Assembly: GCA_934597345.1 (NCBI GenBank)
Contig: CAKTRJ010000003.1
Span: 28,641-92,640 of the forward strand
Source of the DNA: an uncultured Oscillospiraceae bacterium
GTDB taxonomy: Bacteria; Bacillota; Clostridia; Oscillospirales; Oscillospiraceae
DNA length: 64,000 nucleotides
Direction of reading: 5' to 3'
Notes under the pieces: model-generated
Databases searched by the model: none
The model's input: only the letters and a program-made list of their open reading frames with translations
What the model was told of the DNA's origin: nothing
Part shown: positions 1-8,173 of the stretch, piece by piece
Layout: each line of letters opens with the position of its first letter
Position numbering within the stretch: the stretch's first letter is position 1
Position numbers and translations under genes: made by a program

Positions 1-92
1 GCCAAAGGCTGCTCATGCTCCTCACAGCGCCGTACGTCGAAATCATTCTGATAGATCTCACACAGGCACTGAACGGCATCTTCTCGCGTCAT
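1..92 (-). CDS. N-terminus of an unidentified protein (cut by window start)
   Basis: An open frame runs from an ATG at 92 (minus strand) off the left edge, giving about 30 residues beginning MTREDAVQCL, rich in acidic residues and Cys. A purine-rich ribosome binding site (GGAGAAAGGA) lies upstream of the ATG, and a good promoter lies farther upstream at 237-265, which supports this as a real start. Too little is visible to assign a family. Confidence 0.5.
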   Translation of the reverse strand, partial: MTREDAVQCLCEIYQNDFDVRRCEEHEQPL

Positions 93-236
93 TTATTCCA
101 CCGTCCTTTCTCCTTCACACGGGAACTGGTTTTCTCTGCTGACTTTCGCGATTTTAAGCGCGAAATATTTAACAGGAAAAATGCACATTTTTCCTGAAAC
201 GAAAACGTTACCGAGCCTTGAAAATTCATGCTTCAT

Positions 237-265
237 ACTATACGCCTGTTGTTTTCAAATTTCAA
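237..265 (-). promoter_or_regulatory. sigmaA-type promoter for the leftmost minus-strand gene
   Basis: On the minus strand TTGAAA (260-265) and TATAGT (237-242) are separated by exactly 17 bp. The leader to the ATG at 92 is about 140 nt and contains two strong dyads (148-170 and 175-198), so it may be structured. Confidence 0.5.
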
Positions 266-325
266 GAGGTCAAAACTAACAAGATTTTAACGGAAAGTTC
301 ATGTAAATTTTCTGTTAAGACTATA

Positions 326-354
326 TTGAATCTGCAAAGAACGCATGATAAAAT
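326..354 (+). promoter_or_regulatory. sigmaA-type promoter upstream of a short terminated transcript
   Basis: TTGAAT (326-331) and TAAAAT (349-354) have a 17-bp spacer. A start near 361 would meet the hairpin terminator at 391-425 after only about 30 nt, so the product is either a 60-70 nt RNA or an attenuated leader for sigK. The rest of the 93-508 gap shows no gene. Confidence 0.4.
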
Positions 355-390
355 AAGTTTGTTTCCGCCCCTAAGACGGAAGAAATGAAA

Positions 391-425
391 TGCGCCGCAG
401 AACGAAAACTGCGGCGCATTTTTAT
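391..425 (+). terminator. Rho-independent terminator upstream of sigK
   Basis: Perfect 10-bp stem (391-400 with 409-418), 8-nt loop, then a run of T. It lies between the promoter at 326-354 and sigK and so would separate sigK from vegetative transcription. Confidence 0.7.
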
Positions 426-508
426 GTGTATACGCATACCGGGCATACCCTTTGCACATAGGGACTTCCCCTCGGCGCATAGCCTGACAGGGAGAGGAGG
501 CGTTTGCC

Positions 509-1201
509 ATGTTAAGCGCGGCGCTGCTGCTGGTCTGCCAGAGCCTGTTCTGGCAGCTGCATCTGGCGGGAGAGGGAGGCTCCTTCCCTAAACCACTGAC
601 GGCAGAGGAGGAGAAGAAATATCTGGAGCGGTGCGTCCAGGGGGATCTGGATGCCCGCAATGTTTTGGTGGAGCGGAACCTCAGGCTCGTGATGCATATC
701 ATCAAAAAATACTATGTTCAGGTGGAAGATCAGGAGGATCTGATCTCCATCGGTACCATCGGCCTCATCAAGGCGGTGAACACCTTCAAGCCCGACAAAG
801 GCATCCGCCTGGCCACTTATGCAAGCAGATGTATTGAGAATGAGATCCTGATGTACTTCCGCGCGCGGAAGAAGCTGCAGGGGGAGGTGTCCCTCAGCGA
901 TACCATTGAGACTGACGGCGACGGCAGCGACCTGTCCATTGGTGACGTGGTGGGAAAGAGCGACACCATGCTGGAGGACCTGCAGGACAAGGATGACCGC
1001 ATACTGGTGCGGCGGCTGGTGGCGGAGCGGCTGACGGAGCGTGAGGCGGATATCATCCGCCGCCGCTACGGCCTGGAGGGGCATATGCCCCAGACCCAGC
1101 GGCAGGTGGCCGCCGTCTATCATATCAGCCGCAGCTATATCTCCCGCATCGAGAAGAAGGCGCTGGAAAAGCTGGAGATCGCGCTGCGGGATTTCCTGTG
1201 A
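509..1201 (+). CDS. sigK: RNA polymerase sporulation sigma factor SigK
   Basis: Late mother-cell sigma factor of sporulation. The 230-residue protein starts with a hydrophobic segment (residues 1-20) followed by SFPKPL (25-30), the typical pro-sigmaK N-terminus that is removed by the intramembrane protease SpoIVFB in other species. Region 2 is seen at RNLRLV (56-61) and DLISIGTIGLIKAV (77-90), and region 4 at LTEREADII plus the helix-turn-helix SRSYISRIEKKALEKL near 207-222. AGGAGG precedes the ATG by a normal distance. The gene is uninterrupted: there is no skin-type element as in Bacillus subtilis. The 425-508 stretch upstream holds a CATACC direct repeat that might serve a sporulation promoter, but this is weak. 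It marks the organism as a spore former. Confidence 0.95.
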   Translation: MLSAALLLVCQSLFWQLHLAGEGGSFPKPLTAEEEKKYLERCVQGDLDARNVLVERNLRLVMHIIKKYYVQVEDQEDLISIGTIGLIKAVNTFKPDKGIRLATYASRCIENEILMYFRARKKLQGEVSLSDTIETDGDGSDLSIGDVVGKSDTMLEDLQDKDDRILVRRLVAERLTEREADIIRRRYGLEGHMPQTQRQVAAVYHISRSYISRIEKKALEKLEIALRDFL

Positions 1202-1217
1202 CCGCGAAAGTGCGCAG

Positions 1218-1262
1218 AAAAAACGACGTCCTGATGATTTTGATCAGGGCGTCGTTTTTTAC
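1218..1262. terminator. Bidirectional terminator shared by sigK and the LtaS-like gene
   Basis: A-rich and T-rich flanks surround a long GC stem (about 1221-1236 with 1243-1256), so it works for both converging genes, which end at 1201 and 1270. Confidence 0.8.
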
Positions 1263-1269
1263 ATCGTCG

Positions 1270-3432
1270 TTATTCGCCGGTGTATTCCGGTATGGTGTCG
1301 GTGGGTTCTTCCGCGGGCTCGTCCGCCGTGTCGTCCGAATTGCTGCTGGGCGGTATCACGGGGGCCTGCATGACATAGGTGGCCTGGGGATGGTGCAGCA
1401 CCACACCGGCATAGTCATACTGGATCAGCTGCCGGGCATAGGAGAACTTGGCGTCCACCAGCGAGGTGACGGTATCCACATAATCGTCCGCCACGGTGAT
1501 GCCGGGGTTGGGGGTAAAGGTGCGGGTCTTGGCGTCATAGGTGCCTGCGGCGGTGATCCAACTGTTGCCCCGGTTGGTGGGCAGAATCACCAGCGGCATG
1601 CAGGTGGAGGCCTGGGAAGCGTTATAGTTCTCGGCAAACACGTCCCGGCCCGACAGCAGGCGGGAATCGTAGGTCAGGCCGAACAGGTTGCTGAGGGTGG
1701 GGATGATGTCGATGGAGGAGCAGGGGGTGTTGACGGTGACCGGCTGCTCCATGCTGCCGCTCCACAGGATCAGAGTATTGCGGTAGCGGGAGATATCCAG
1801 CTCGCTGTCCTGCTTGCCGCTGAGCTCCTGATAGTAGTCCACCTCGTTGGTCACCAGCGCGTAGGGATAGTGGTCGGCAGTCAGGCAGATGACAGTATCA
1901 TCGGCGATACCGGCGGCCTCCAGCTGCTCCAGCAGATAGGTCAGGGCATATTCCAGTTCCAGATTGGCGGCGATATAGCCCTGTACCGGCTGAGAGGCAT
2001 TGGGGTAGGTGGCCACGGCGGCCTCGCGGTTCTTGGCGGACATAGCGTTGCCCCACCCCCAGTTGGCATGGCCGCTGACGGTCATGTAGTAGGCGTGGAA
2101 GGGCTTGCCGTTCTGCACATAGTCCTCAATATAGGCCGGGGCCGTCAGCTCCATCATCTCCAGATCGGAGTAGGGCCAGCCGGGGCCGGTGATGTTCAGG
2201 CCGTTGCCTTGGCCGTAATAGTCGTAACCCAGATTGGGGTGGGTCAGGTGACGGTTATAATAGGTGTAGACGTTGTTGTGATATGCCACGGTGGTATAGC
2301 CCAGCGCCCGGAACTGGTTGCCCAGGGCAAAGGGCATATAGTCCTTATGGCTGACATAGAAGCTGAGGTTATTGTTGATCCAGGTGGGGATCACGCCGGT
2401 CATGGCGGCAAACTCGCCGCCGGTGGTAGACTGGCCCCAGCCGGGCTGGTAGTAGTTGTTGAACACAAAGCCCTCGTGGGTCAGCTTATACAGGGTGGGC
2501 GTCAGCTCCTTGCTGATGACGTAGGGGGAGAAAGCCTCGGCGGTGATCTGGATCAGATTCTTCCCCTCAAACATGCCGGTGTATTCGTTCTTCTGGCTGG
2601 CGGTAAGGCTGCTGAAATATTTGTGCATGTTGGCCAGCGTCTGGCCGCCCACCAGCTGGGACTCCGCCTCGAAATCCAGATCCATCTTGTTGTAGTCATA
2701 GACCACCGGTGAGGGCTCCGGCTCCGGTTCCGGCTCCGCCACCTGGATCACCGGCGCATCAGGCAGACCGAACAGGGTGTACTGGAGCTCCAGCCGCACG
2801 GAGGCGGACAGACCAAAATTGGGTACAGCGCGGTCCGTAATGAAGTTATAAGTATAGTCGGCCTTGTATTCGCCGGTATAGCACAGAGCGGAGCCTGCGG
2901 CCTGAAACACGATAAAGCCCGCCAGCGCCAGCAGCCGCGTTCTGCCGCGCAGCTGCCTGCCCGGCAGCAGATGGCGGTGGAAGATGATCAGCGCCGCCAG
3001 CGGCACAAAGGCCAGCAGGATAAAGAGCAGGCGGCTCACGATGATCTCCATCATGGTGGTGAAGAAGTTGCCCACCACGTTGCCGGTCATCTGCATGACG
3101 AAGCCAAGGCCCCAATAGGTCTTGAAATAGCTCTTGCAGCAGTATTCGATGCACGTCAATACCGTCCAGCCTACGCACAGGGCGTAGGTGACGATGTGGG
3201 CGGCCTTCCGGGGCAGCAAATCCACCAGCACCGATAGTAGCAGTCCCATGGCGGCGGAAAACAGCAGGATATACACCAGCGGCATTTCCAGAAACGCCAC
3301 GCTGCGGTCGAATATATGCATCAGCAGCTCATGATAGATGAGCGCCAGCGGAAGAAAAAACAGCGGCCACAGACTCCGCTTCGGGGGTTCCTGCGGCGCC
3401 TGCTCTAAACGGGTATGGTTTTCGTGCTCCAT
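1270..3432 (-). CDS. LtaS-like membrane sulfatase / phosphoglycerol transferase
   Basis: Member of the alkaline-phosphatase-superfamily lipoteichoic-acid-synthase group, which moves glycerol-phosphate units onto cell-envelope polymers outside the membrane. The 720-residue protein has about five membrane segments in residues 20-185, a linker with a Glu-Pro repeat (233-240), then the extracytoplasmic sulfatase domain. The probable catalytic Thr/Ser is in GWGQSTTGGE (331-340) and metal-binding residues in TADHYPY. The C-terminal about 40 residues are acidic, Pro-rich and probably disordered. AAGGAG precedes the ATG and a promoter lies at 3501-3529. Exact acceptor (teichoic acid or another glycolipid) cannot be told from sequence. 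Confidence 0.85.
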   Translation of the reverse strand: MEHENHTRLEQAPQEPPKRSLWPLFFLPLALIYHELLMHIFDRSVAFLEMPLVYILLFSAAMGLLLSVLVDLLPRKAAHIVTYALCVGWTVLTCIEYCCKSYFKTYWGLGFVMQMTGNVVGNFFTTMMEIIVSRLLFILLAFVPLAALIIFHRHLLPGRQLRGRTRLLALAGFIVFQAAGSALCYTGEYKADYTYNFITDRAVPNFGLSASVRLELQYTLFGLPDAPVIQVAEPEPEPEPSPVVYDYNKMDLDFEAESQLVGGQTLANMHKYFSSLTASQKNEYTGMFEGKNLIQITAEAFSPYVISKELTPTLYKLTHEGFVFNNYYQPGWGQSTTGGEFAAMTGVIPTWINNNLSFYVSHKDYMPFALGNQFRALGYTTVAYHNNVYTYYNRHLTHPNLGYDYYGQGNGLNITGPGWPYSDLEMMELTAPAYIEDYVQNGKPFHAYYMTVSGHANWGWGNAMSAKNREAAVATYPNASQPVQGYIAANLELEYALTYLLEQLEAAGIADDTVICLTADHYPYALVTNEVDYYQELSGKQDSELDISRYRNTLILWSGSMEQPVTVNTPCSSIDIIPTLSNLFGLTYDSRLLSGRDVFAENYNASQASTCMPLVILPTNRGNSWITAAGTYDAKTRTFTPNPGITVADDYVDTVTSLVDAKFSYARQLIQYDYAGVVLHHPQATYVMQAPVIPPSSNSDDTADEPAEEPTDTIPEYTGE

Positions 3433-3500
3433 AGGGTCTCCTTATCGTCCCGGCGGGACGTAAACAAATCGTAAAATCTTGTCGAAAGGACAGTCTTAAC

Positions 3501-3529
3501 ATAGTAGCACGCTTTATCCGCTTTTGCAA
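3501..3529 (-). promoter_or_regulatory. Promoter of the LtaS-like gene
   Basis: TTGCAA (3524-3529) and TACTAT (3501-3506) on the minus strand with a 17-bp spacer and a TGC extension of the -10. The leader carries a short GC hairpin at about 3450-3464. Confidence 0.5.
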
Positions 3530-3605
3530 TGGGCGTTGGCCGTACCTCACGAAAAATTTACAATTTGATATTGGCTGATTTTTGGTTGATTTTTGGCGGT
3601 GGATA

Positions 3606-4817
3606 TCAGTCGTCCCAGCCGCTGAACTTGCCAGTATTCCCGAAGGTGATGGCGCCCTTGCCGTATTTGCCCCGGATGGCGTCCATGGCCTGCTCCAGCT
3701 TCTCCTGCTTTTCGTTCTGCTTCGGTGCTTCCCGGTTCAGCAGGTCCAGCTGCTCGAAGCTGTCGGCGTCCTCGGTGAGATACAGCGCCGTGATGGTCAG
3801 GGCGCGGATGGGATCGGGAGCGTGCCACGACTGCCGCGCCAGTTCCAGCGCCGCATGGTAGATATCCTTCTGCAGATGGGTGGGGCTGTCCAGCCGCGTC
3901 TGGCGGCTGAACTGGCGGAACTGGGCGTCCCGGATGGTCAGCGCCACGCCGCCGCAGTACATGCCGTAGCGGCGCAGGCGGCCCGCCACGCTGTCGGACA
4001 GCACCGCAAGACCGGAGCGTACCTCCTCCCACCGGGTAAGATTCCGGGGAAAGGTGGTGCCGTTGCCCACGGATTTTACCGGCTCGGCCTCGTGCTGGGG
4101 ACGGACGGGGCTGCTTTCCAGCCCGTTGGCGTAGTCGTGGAGCTGCGCGCCGTGCTTGCCCAATAGTGTTTCCAGATTCTGACGGGGGAATTCCGCCAGC
4201 TGGCCGACGGTCTCCACGCCGTACTGATGCAGCAGCTTCCGGGTGGAGTGGCCCACGCCCAGCAGGTCGCCCACCGGCAGCGGCCACACGATATCCTTCC
4301 AGTTGTCCCGGTCGATGACGGTGGTGGCGTCGGGCTTTTTATAGTCGCTGCCCAGCTTGGCAAAGATCTTGTTGAAGCTGACGCCCACCGAGATGGTCAG
4401 GCCCAACTCCTGCCGCAGCCGGTCACGCAGCCGGTCGGCAATGGCCTTGCCGTCGCCGCCGAACAGGTGCATGCTGCCGGTGATGTCCAGCCAGCTCTCG
4501 TCGATGCCGAAGGGCTCCACCAGATCGGTATATTGCCCGTAAATGGCGTTGACCTTCCGGCTGTACTCCTTATATAAGCTGTGGTGGGGCGGCAGGGTGA
4601 TGAGATGGGGGGCCTTCTGTCTGGCCTGCCAGATGGTCTCCGCCGTCTTGACGCCCAGCTGCTTGGCGGCCTCATTCTTGGCCAGCACGATGCCATGGCG
4701 GGACTCCGGATCGCCGCATACCGCCACCGGCACGTCCCGCAGCGCCGGATAGCTCAACAGCTCTACCGACGCGAAAAAACAGTTCAGATCACAGTGCAGG
4801 ATCACTCGCTCCTTCAT
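3606..4817 (-). CDS. dinB: DNA polymerase IV (Y family)
   Basis: Error-prone translesion DNA polymerase. Sequence shows the Y-family signature: metal-binding DLNCFFASVE near the N-terminus, the steric and nucleotide-binding region KNEAAKQLGV, and the second catalytic acid pair in GIDESWLDITGS. Helix-hairpin-helix and little-finger domains follow; length about 403 residues is normal. I place the start at 4817 (MKERVIL) because AGGAGGT lies 6-7 nt before it; the upstream ATG at 4838 would put the ribosome site inside the gene. A probable extended -10 (TGGTATACT on the minus strand, hexamer 4851-4856) lies just upstream, divergent from the helicase gene. There is no LexA-type box that I recognise. 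Confidence 0.93.
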   Translation of the reverse strand: MKERVILHCDLNCFFASVELLSYPALRDVPVAVCGDPESRHGIVLAKNEAAKQLGVKTAETIWQARQKAPHLITLPPHHSLYKEYSRKVNAIYGQYTDLVEPFGIDESWLDITGSMHLFGGDGKAIADRLRDRLRQELGLTISVGVSFNKIFAKLGSDYKKPDATTVIDRDNWKDIVWPLPVGDLLGVGHSTRKLLHQYGVETVGQLAEFPRQNLETLLGKHGAQLHDYANGLESSPVRPQHEAEPVKSVGNGTTFPRNLTRWEEVRSGLAVLSDSVAGRLRRYGMYCGGVALTIRDAQFRQFSRQTRLDSPTHLQKDIYHAALELARQSWHAPDPIRALTITALYLTEDADSFEQLDLLNREAPKQNEKQEKLEQAMDAIRGKYGKGAITFGNTGKFSGWDD

Positions 4818-4903
4818 ACCGCACCTCCTGTCGCTCATTTGTTCGAGAATAGTATACCACGTTTTGCGCGGTTTGAAAAGAGGAAATGCTTACTTGACAG
4901 CTA

Positions 4904-4912
4904 TGGTATAAT
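4904..4912 (+). promoter_or_regulatory. Extended -10 promoter element for the DEAD-box helicase
   Basis: TGG followed by TATAAT (4907-4912); no good -35 sits 17 bp upstream. The TTGACA at 4894 is only 7 bp away from the -10 and cannot act as its partner. Confidence 0.45.
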
Positions 4913-4953
4913 AAAAACGATTGAAATTTTTGAGAAATAAGAGGAAAAACGCT

Positions 4954-6108
4954 ATGGAGATCACCCAGGGGGTGGATTTTGAGAGCTTCGGCCTGTCCGA
5001 AGCCACGCTGCGGGCCATCCGCAACAAGGGATATACTGTATCCACGCCGGTACAGGCCGGCTGCATCCCGCCCATGATGGCGGGCAAGGATGTCATTGCC
5101 AAGGCGCCTACCGGCACCGGAAAGACCATGGCCTTCGGCATCCCCATTATTGAAAAGATCGACCCGGAAAGCGAAGAGGTGCAGGCGGTCATTATGGCCC
5201 CCACCCGTGAGCTTGCCATGCAGATCACCGACGAGATGCGGGACATCGCCGTGTATCACGAGGGTGTGCGGCTGGTGTGCCTGTACGGCGGCCAGCCCAT
5301 CGGCAAGCAGATCAACGCCCTGAAGCGCAAGCCCCAGATCGTGGTGGCCACCCCCGGCCGTCTCAGCGACCATATGAAGCGCCGCACCGTGGTGCTGAAG
5401 GCGGTCAAGACCGTGGTGCTGGATGAGGCGGACCGCATGCTGGACATGGGCTTTATCCACGATGTGACCCGTATTCTGGACAAGATCCCCAGCCGCGAGA
5501 ATCTGGGCATGTTCTCCGCCACCATCTCCCGCGAGGTCATGGACATCTCCTGGGTCTATCAGTGTGATCCCGAGGAGATCACCGTACAGGCCACCAAGGA
5601 GAACAAGCCCGACATCCTGCAATACCGTATCGAGGTGCCCTCCGACGGCAAGGTGGACGCCATCGCCAAAATTCTGGAGCACGAGGGCTATGACCGGGTC
5701 ATCTGCTTCTGCAACACCAAGGGCAATACCGAGCGGCTCACCAAGTTCCTGCAGATGCGGGGCGTGGACGCCAAGTGCATCCACGGTGACATCCCCCAGA
5801 GCAAGCGCGAGGCCGTTATGCAGCAGTTCCGGGACGGCAAGCTCCGCGTGTTCGTGGCCACGGACGTGGCCAGCCGCGGCATCGACGTGGACGACGTGGA
5901 TGCCGTGTTCAACTACGACGTGCCGGAGGAGAACGAGTATTACATCCACCGCATCGGCCGGACAGGCCGTGCCAAGCGCCACGGCGTGGCCTATACGCTG
6001 CTGAGCGACTTCCCCAGCCGCATGCGGCTGGACGACATCGTCCGCAACACCCGCAGCCAGATCGTGGCGGCGAAGCTGGCCGACAACGGCAGCATCGTGA
6101 CGGAGTAA
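4954..6108 (+). CDS. DEAD-box ATP-dependent RNA helicase
   Basis: ATP-driven RNA unwinding enzyme of the CshA/RhlE/DeaD type, probably for ribosome assembly or RNA decay. All core motifs are present in order: Q motif (F..FGLSEATLRA...TPVQ), Walker A APTGTGKT, PTRELA, TPGR, DEAD in VLDEADRMLDMGF, SAT in FSATIS, and HRIGRTGR near the end. The 384-residue protein is essentially the two RecA domains with almost no C-terminal extension, so it lacks the RNA-binding tails of CshA or DbpA. Start chosen at ATG 4954 after AGAGGAAA. A REP palindrome cluster follows directly downstream. Confidence 0.92.
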   Translation: MEITQGVDFESFGLSEATLRAIRNKGYTVSTPVQAGCIPPMMAGKDVIAKAPTGTGKTMAFGIPIIEKIDPESEEVQAVIMAPTRELAMQITDEMRDIAVYHEGVRLVCLYGGQPIGKQINALKRKPQIVVATPGRLSDHMKRRTVVLKAVKTVVLDEADRMLDMGFIHDVTRILDKIPSRENLGMFSATISREVMDISWVYQCDPEEITVQATKENKPDILQYRIEVPSDGKVDAIAKILEHEGYDRVICFCNTKGNTERLTKFLQMRGVDAKCIHGDIPQSKREAVMQQFRDGKLRVFVATDVASRGIDVDDVDAVFNYDVPEENEYYIHRIGRTGRAKRHGVAYTLLSDFPSRMRLDDIVRNTRSQIVAAKLADNGSIVTE

Positions 6109-6118
6109 GATTATACCT

Positions 6119-6309
6119 GTAGGGGCCGGCGTCCTCGACGGCCCGCACGGTGAACGAACCGGTCATCCAATTTTTCCGTAGGGCGGGGTGCCCTCACCCC
6201 GCCGCACAATAAACGATGACATTTCTGATGAACGGCGGCCTGAGGGCAGGCCGCCCTACGGGAACACATGAAATCATATGGCGGGGCGTTGAGGACGCCG
6301 CCCCCTACG
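6119..6309. repeat. Nested REP/REPIN palindrome cluster
   Basis: Four GTAG-footed palindromic units in the order + + - -: 6119-6145, 6177-6204, 6234-6260 and 6279-6309. The outer two and the inner two are inverted partners, so the whole stretch can fold into a nested double hairpin. The unit at 6177-6204 is identical over 28 bp to the two copies inside the RAYT gene at 23003 and 23174. Confidence 0.85.
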
Positions 6310-6344
6310 CATTCCCTCAGTCCCCAACAAAGAGGAGAAAACCC

Positions 6345-8006
6345 ATGAAACGAACCAAACGACTATTATCGCTGCTTCTGGCGCTGGTTATGGTGCTGGC
6401 GCTGGCGGCCTGCGGCACGGAGGAGCCGGAAAAGATGACTGTCCGCGCCGCGCTGGTGGGCGCGCCGGTCACGCTGGATCCGGCCCGTGCCGTTACGGAA
6501 ACGGAAAAGACCGTGGCAGCCAACCTGTATGAAAACCTGATGAAGCAGACCCTGACCGGCGTTACGGCGGGGCAGGCCTCCAGCTATGTGTATACCGACA
6601 ACATGGACGGAACGGAGACCTATACCTTCACCCTCCGCAGCGACATCTACTGGTCGGACGGCAGGAGGGTCACGGCCCAGGACTTCGTGTATGCCTGGCA
6701 GCGGCTGGTGGACCCGGAGACCAACTCCCCCCATGCCTCCATCCTGAACATGGTGGCGGGCTATGCCGACGCTGTGGCGGGCGACCCCGCGGCGCTGCAG
6801 GTGTGGGCCACGGATAACCGTACCCTGCACGTCACCATCAGCGGCCACTGCTCCTATTTCCTGTCGGTGGTGTGTACCGCCGTATCCACCATGCCGGTGC
6901 GCGCCGACGTGGCCGCTGCGGCGGCGGATGAGACCGACAGCGCGGATACCCAGAGTGAGGACGCCGCGCAGGAGCCGCAGCCGGATTGGTCCATGTCCGC
7001 GGCCACCCTGCTGACCAACGGCCCCTACGCCGTCAGCAGCATGACGGCCGAGGGCGTGACGCTGACCGGGGTGGAGAAGTATTACGACGCCAAGCGCCTT
7101 GGCCCGGATGAGATCGACTTCACCTACTGCGCCGGGACGGAGGACGCCATGGCGCTGTACGACAGCGGCGACGCGGACTTCGTGCTGGACGCCGGAGAGG
7201 CCGAGGGCGCGGTGGAGGCCTCCGCCGCGGCGGTCAGCACGGTGCTGATCAACCAGATGGCCACCAGCCTCAGCGAGACCGTGCGCAAGGCCATGTCCAT
7301 GGTCATCGACCGCAACGCCCTGGCGGCGCTGGCGGGGGGCTCCGGCGAGGTGTACCGTGCGGCGGACGGCCTGATCCCCTACGGCATCGTCACGTCTGAC
7401 GGCAGCTCCTTCCGGGAGGTCAACGGCGCCCTGATCGACAACGACCCGGAGCAGTACGACGCCATCTGCCAGGCGGCGGTGGAGCTGCTGCGCGGCGCGG
7501 GCTATACCCCCACGGTGCTGGAGCATATCAGCCCGGTGACGCTGCTGTATGAGAACACCGGCAGCAATGCCAAGGTCGCCCAGGCGCTGCAAACCGTCTG
7601 GCGGGATAAGCTGGGCGTCCGGGTGGCCGCCCGGGGCGTGACGCCGGAGGAAATGATGACCGTGCTGAAAAACGGCGAATTCTCGCTGGCGCTGACCAAC
7701 GTCAGCGGCGACCGCAACACGGCCCTCAGCTACCTGAACCGTTTCAGCAGCAGCCAGCAGGAGAACTACGGCCAGTTCTATTCCAACGCCTATGACATGC
7801 TGATCCGCGCCGCGGCCAACTCCAGCAGCGACGAGGCCCGGGACGCCTATCTGGCGGACGCGGAGGCCATGCTGCTGGACAGCGGCTATGTGATGCCCCT
7901 GTATAACGAGACATATACCTGGCTCCTGCGGGATACTCTGACCGGTATCCGGACAGACGGCATGGGTGTGTACTACTTCCAGAACGTGGTGAAAGCCGCC
8001 GCGTAA
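6345..8006 (+). CDS. Peptide/nickel-type ABC transporter substrate-binding lipoprotein
   Basis: Solute-binding protein of the OppA/DppA class (SBP family 5), anchored outside the membrane. Start at 6345 follows AGAGGAGA; the N-terminus is a lipoprotein signal (KRTKRLL, hydrophobic core, lipobox LALAAC). The mature part begins with the family-typical LDPAR segment and YENLM, then SDGR.VTAQDFVYAWQRL, which is strongly OppA-like. Length 553 is usual. No permease or ATPase genes are next to it, so it is an orphan receptor that must borrow another transporter. The residue 200-225 region is an Ala/Asp/Glu-rich insertion. Confidence 0.85.
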   Translation: MKRTKRLLSLLLALVMVLALAACGTEEPEKMTVRAALVGAPVTLDPARAVTETEKTVAANLYENLMKQTLTGVTAGQASSYVYTDNMDGTETYTFTLRSDIYWSDGRRVTAQDFVYAWQRLVDPETNSPHASILNMVAGYADAVAGDPAALQVWATDNRTLHVTISGHCSYFLSVVCTAVSTMPVRADVAAAAADETDSADTQSEDAAQEPQPDWSMSAATLLTNGPYAVSSMTAEGVTLTGVEKYYDAKRLGPDEIDFTYCAGTEDAMALYDSGDADFVLDAGEAEGAVEASAAAVSTVLINQMATSLSETVRKAMSMVIDRNALAALAGGSGEVYRAADGLIPYGIVTSDGSSFREVNGALIDNDPEQYDAICQAAVELLRGAGYTPTVLEHISPVTLLYENTGSNAKVAQALQTVWRDKLGVRVAARGVTPEEMMTVLKNGEFSLALTNVSGDRNTALSYLNRFSSSQQENYGQFYSNAYDMLIRAAANSSSDEARDAYLADAEAMLLDSGYVMPLYNETYTWLLRDTLTGIRTDGMGVYYFQNVVKAAA

Positions 8007-8012
8007 CTTGAC

Positions 8013-8051
8013 AAAAAAAGTCCGCTGACCATCGGTCAGCGGACTTTTTCA
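8013..8051 (+). terminator. Terminator of the peptide-binding protein gene
   Basis: Long perfect stem (AAAGTCCGCTGACC arm at about 8016-8030) with ATC loop, T run to 8050. Confidence 0.85.
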
Positions 8052-8072
8052 GCTTGTCAGGAAACCAAACCT

Positions 8073-8166
8073 GTCATTCCGAGCCAGTGACCGATGTCAC
8101 TGGCGTGGGAATCCGTCCTCTGGGATTTAGATTGCCGCGCCAGTCTGCGGACTGGCTCGCAATGAC
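8073..8166. repeat. MITE-like repeat, GTCATT family (copy 1)
   Basis: Ends are inverted repeats of 16 bp: 8073-8088 and 8151-8166 (GTCATTcCGAGCCAGT against its complement). Interior keeps a GTGG.AATCCG block shared with copies at 53419 and 62867. No coding capacity. Confidence 0.8.
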
Positions 8167-8173
8167 ACGCGTT

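Noticed and set aside
1198..2712. A 504-residue open frame antisense to the LtaS-like gene
   Set aside because: Gly/Val/His-rich shadow; the minus-strand frame has clear sulfatase motifs.
4894..4912. TTGACA followed by TATAAT as a consensus promoter for the helicase
   Set aside because: The spacer is only 7 bp, too short; only the extended -10 is likely to be used.
6345..8006. Part of an intact oligopeptide import operon
   Set aside because: No permease or ATPase genes are adjacent on either side; terminators and repeats flank it.
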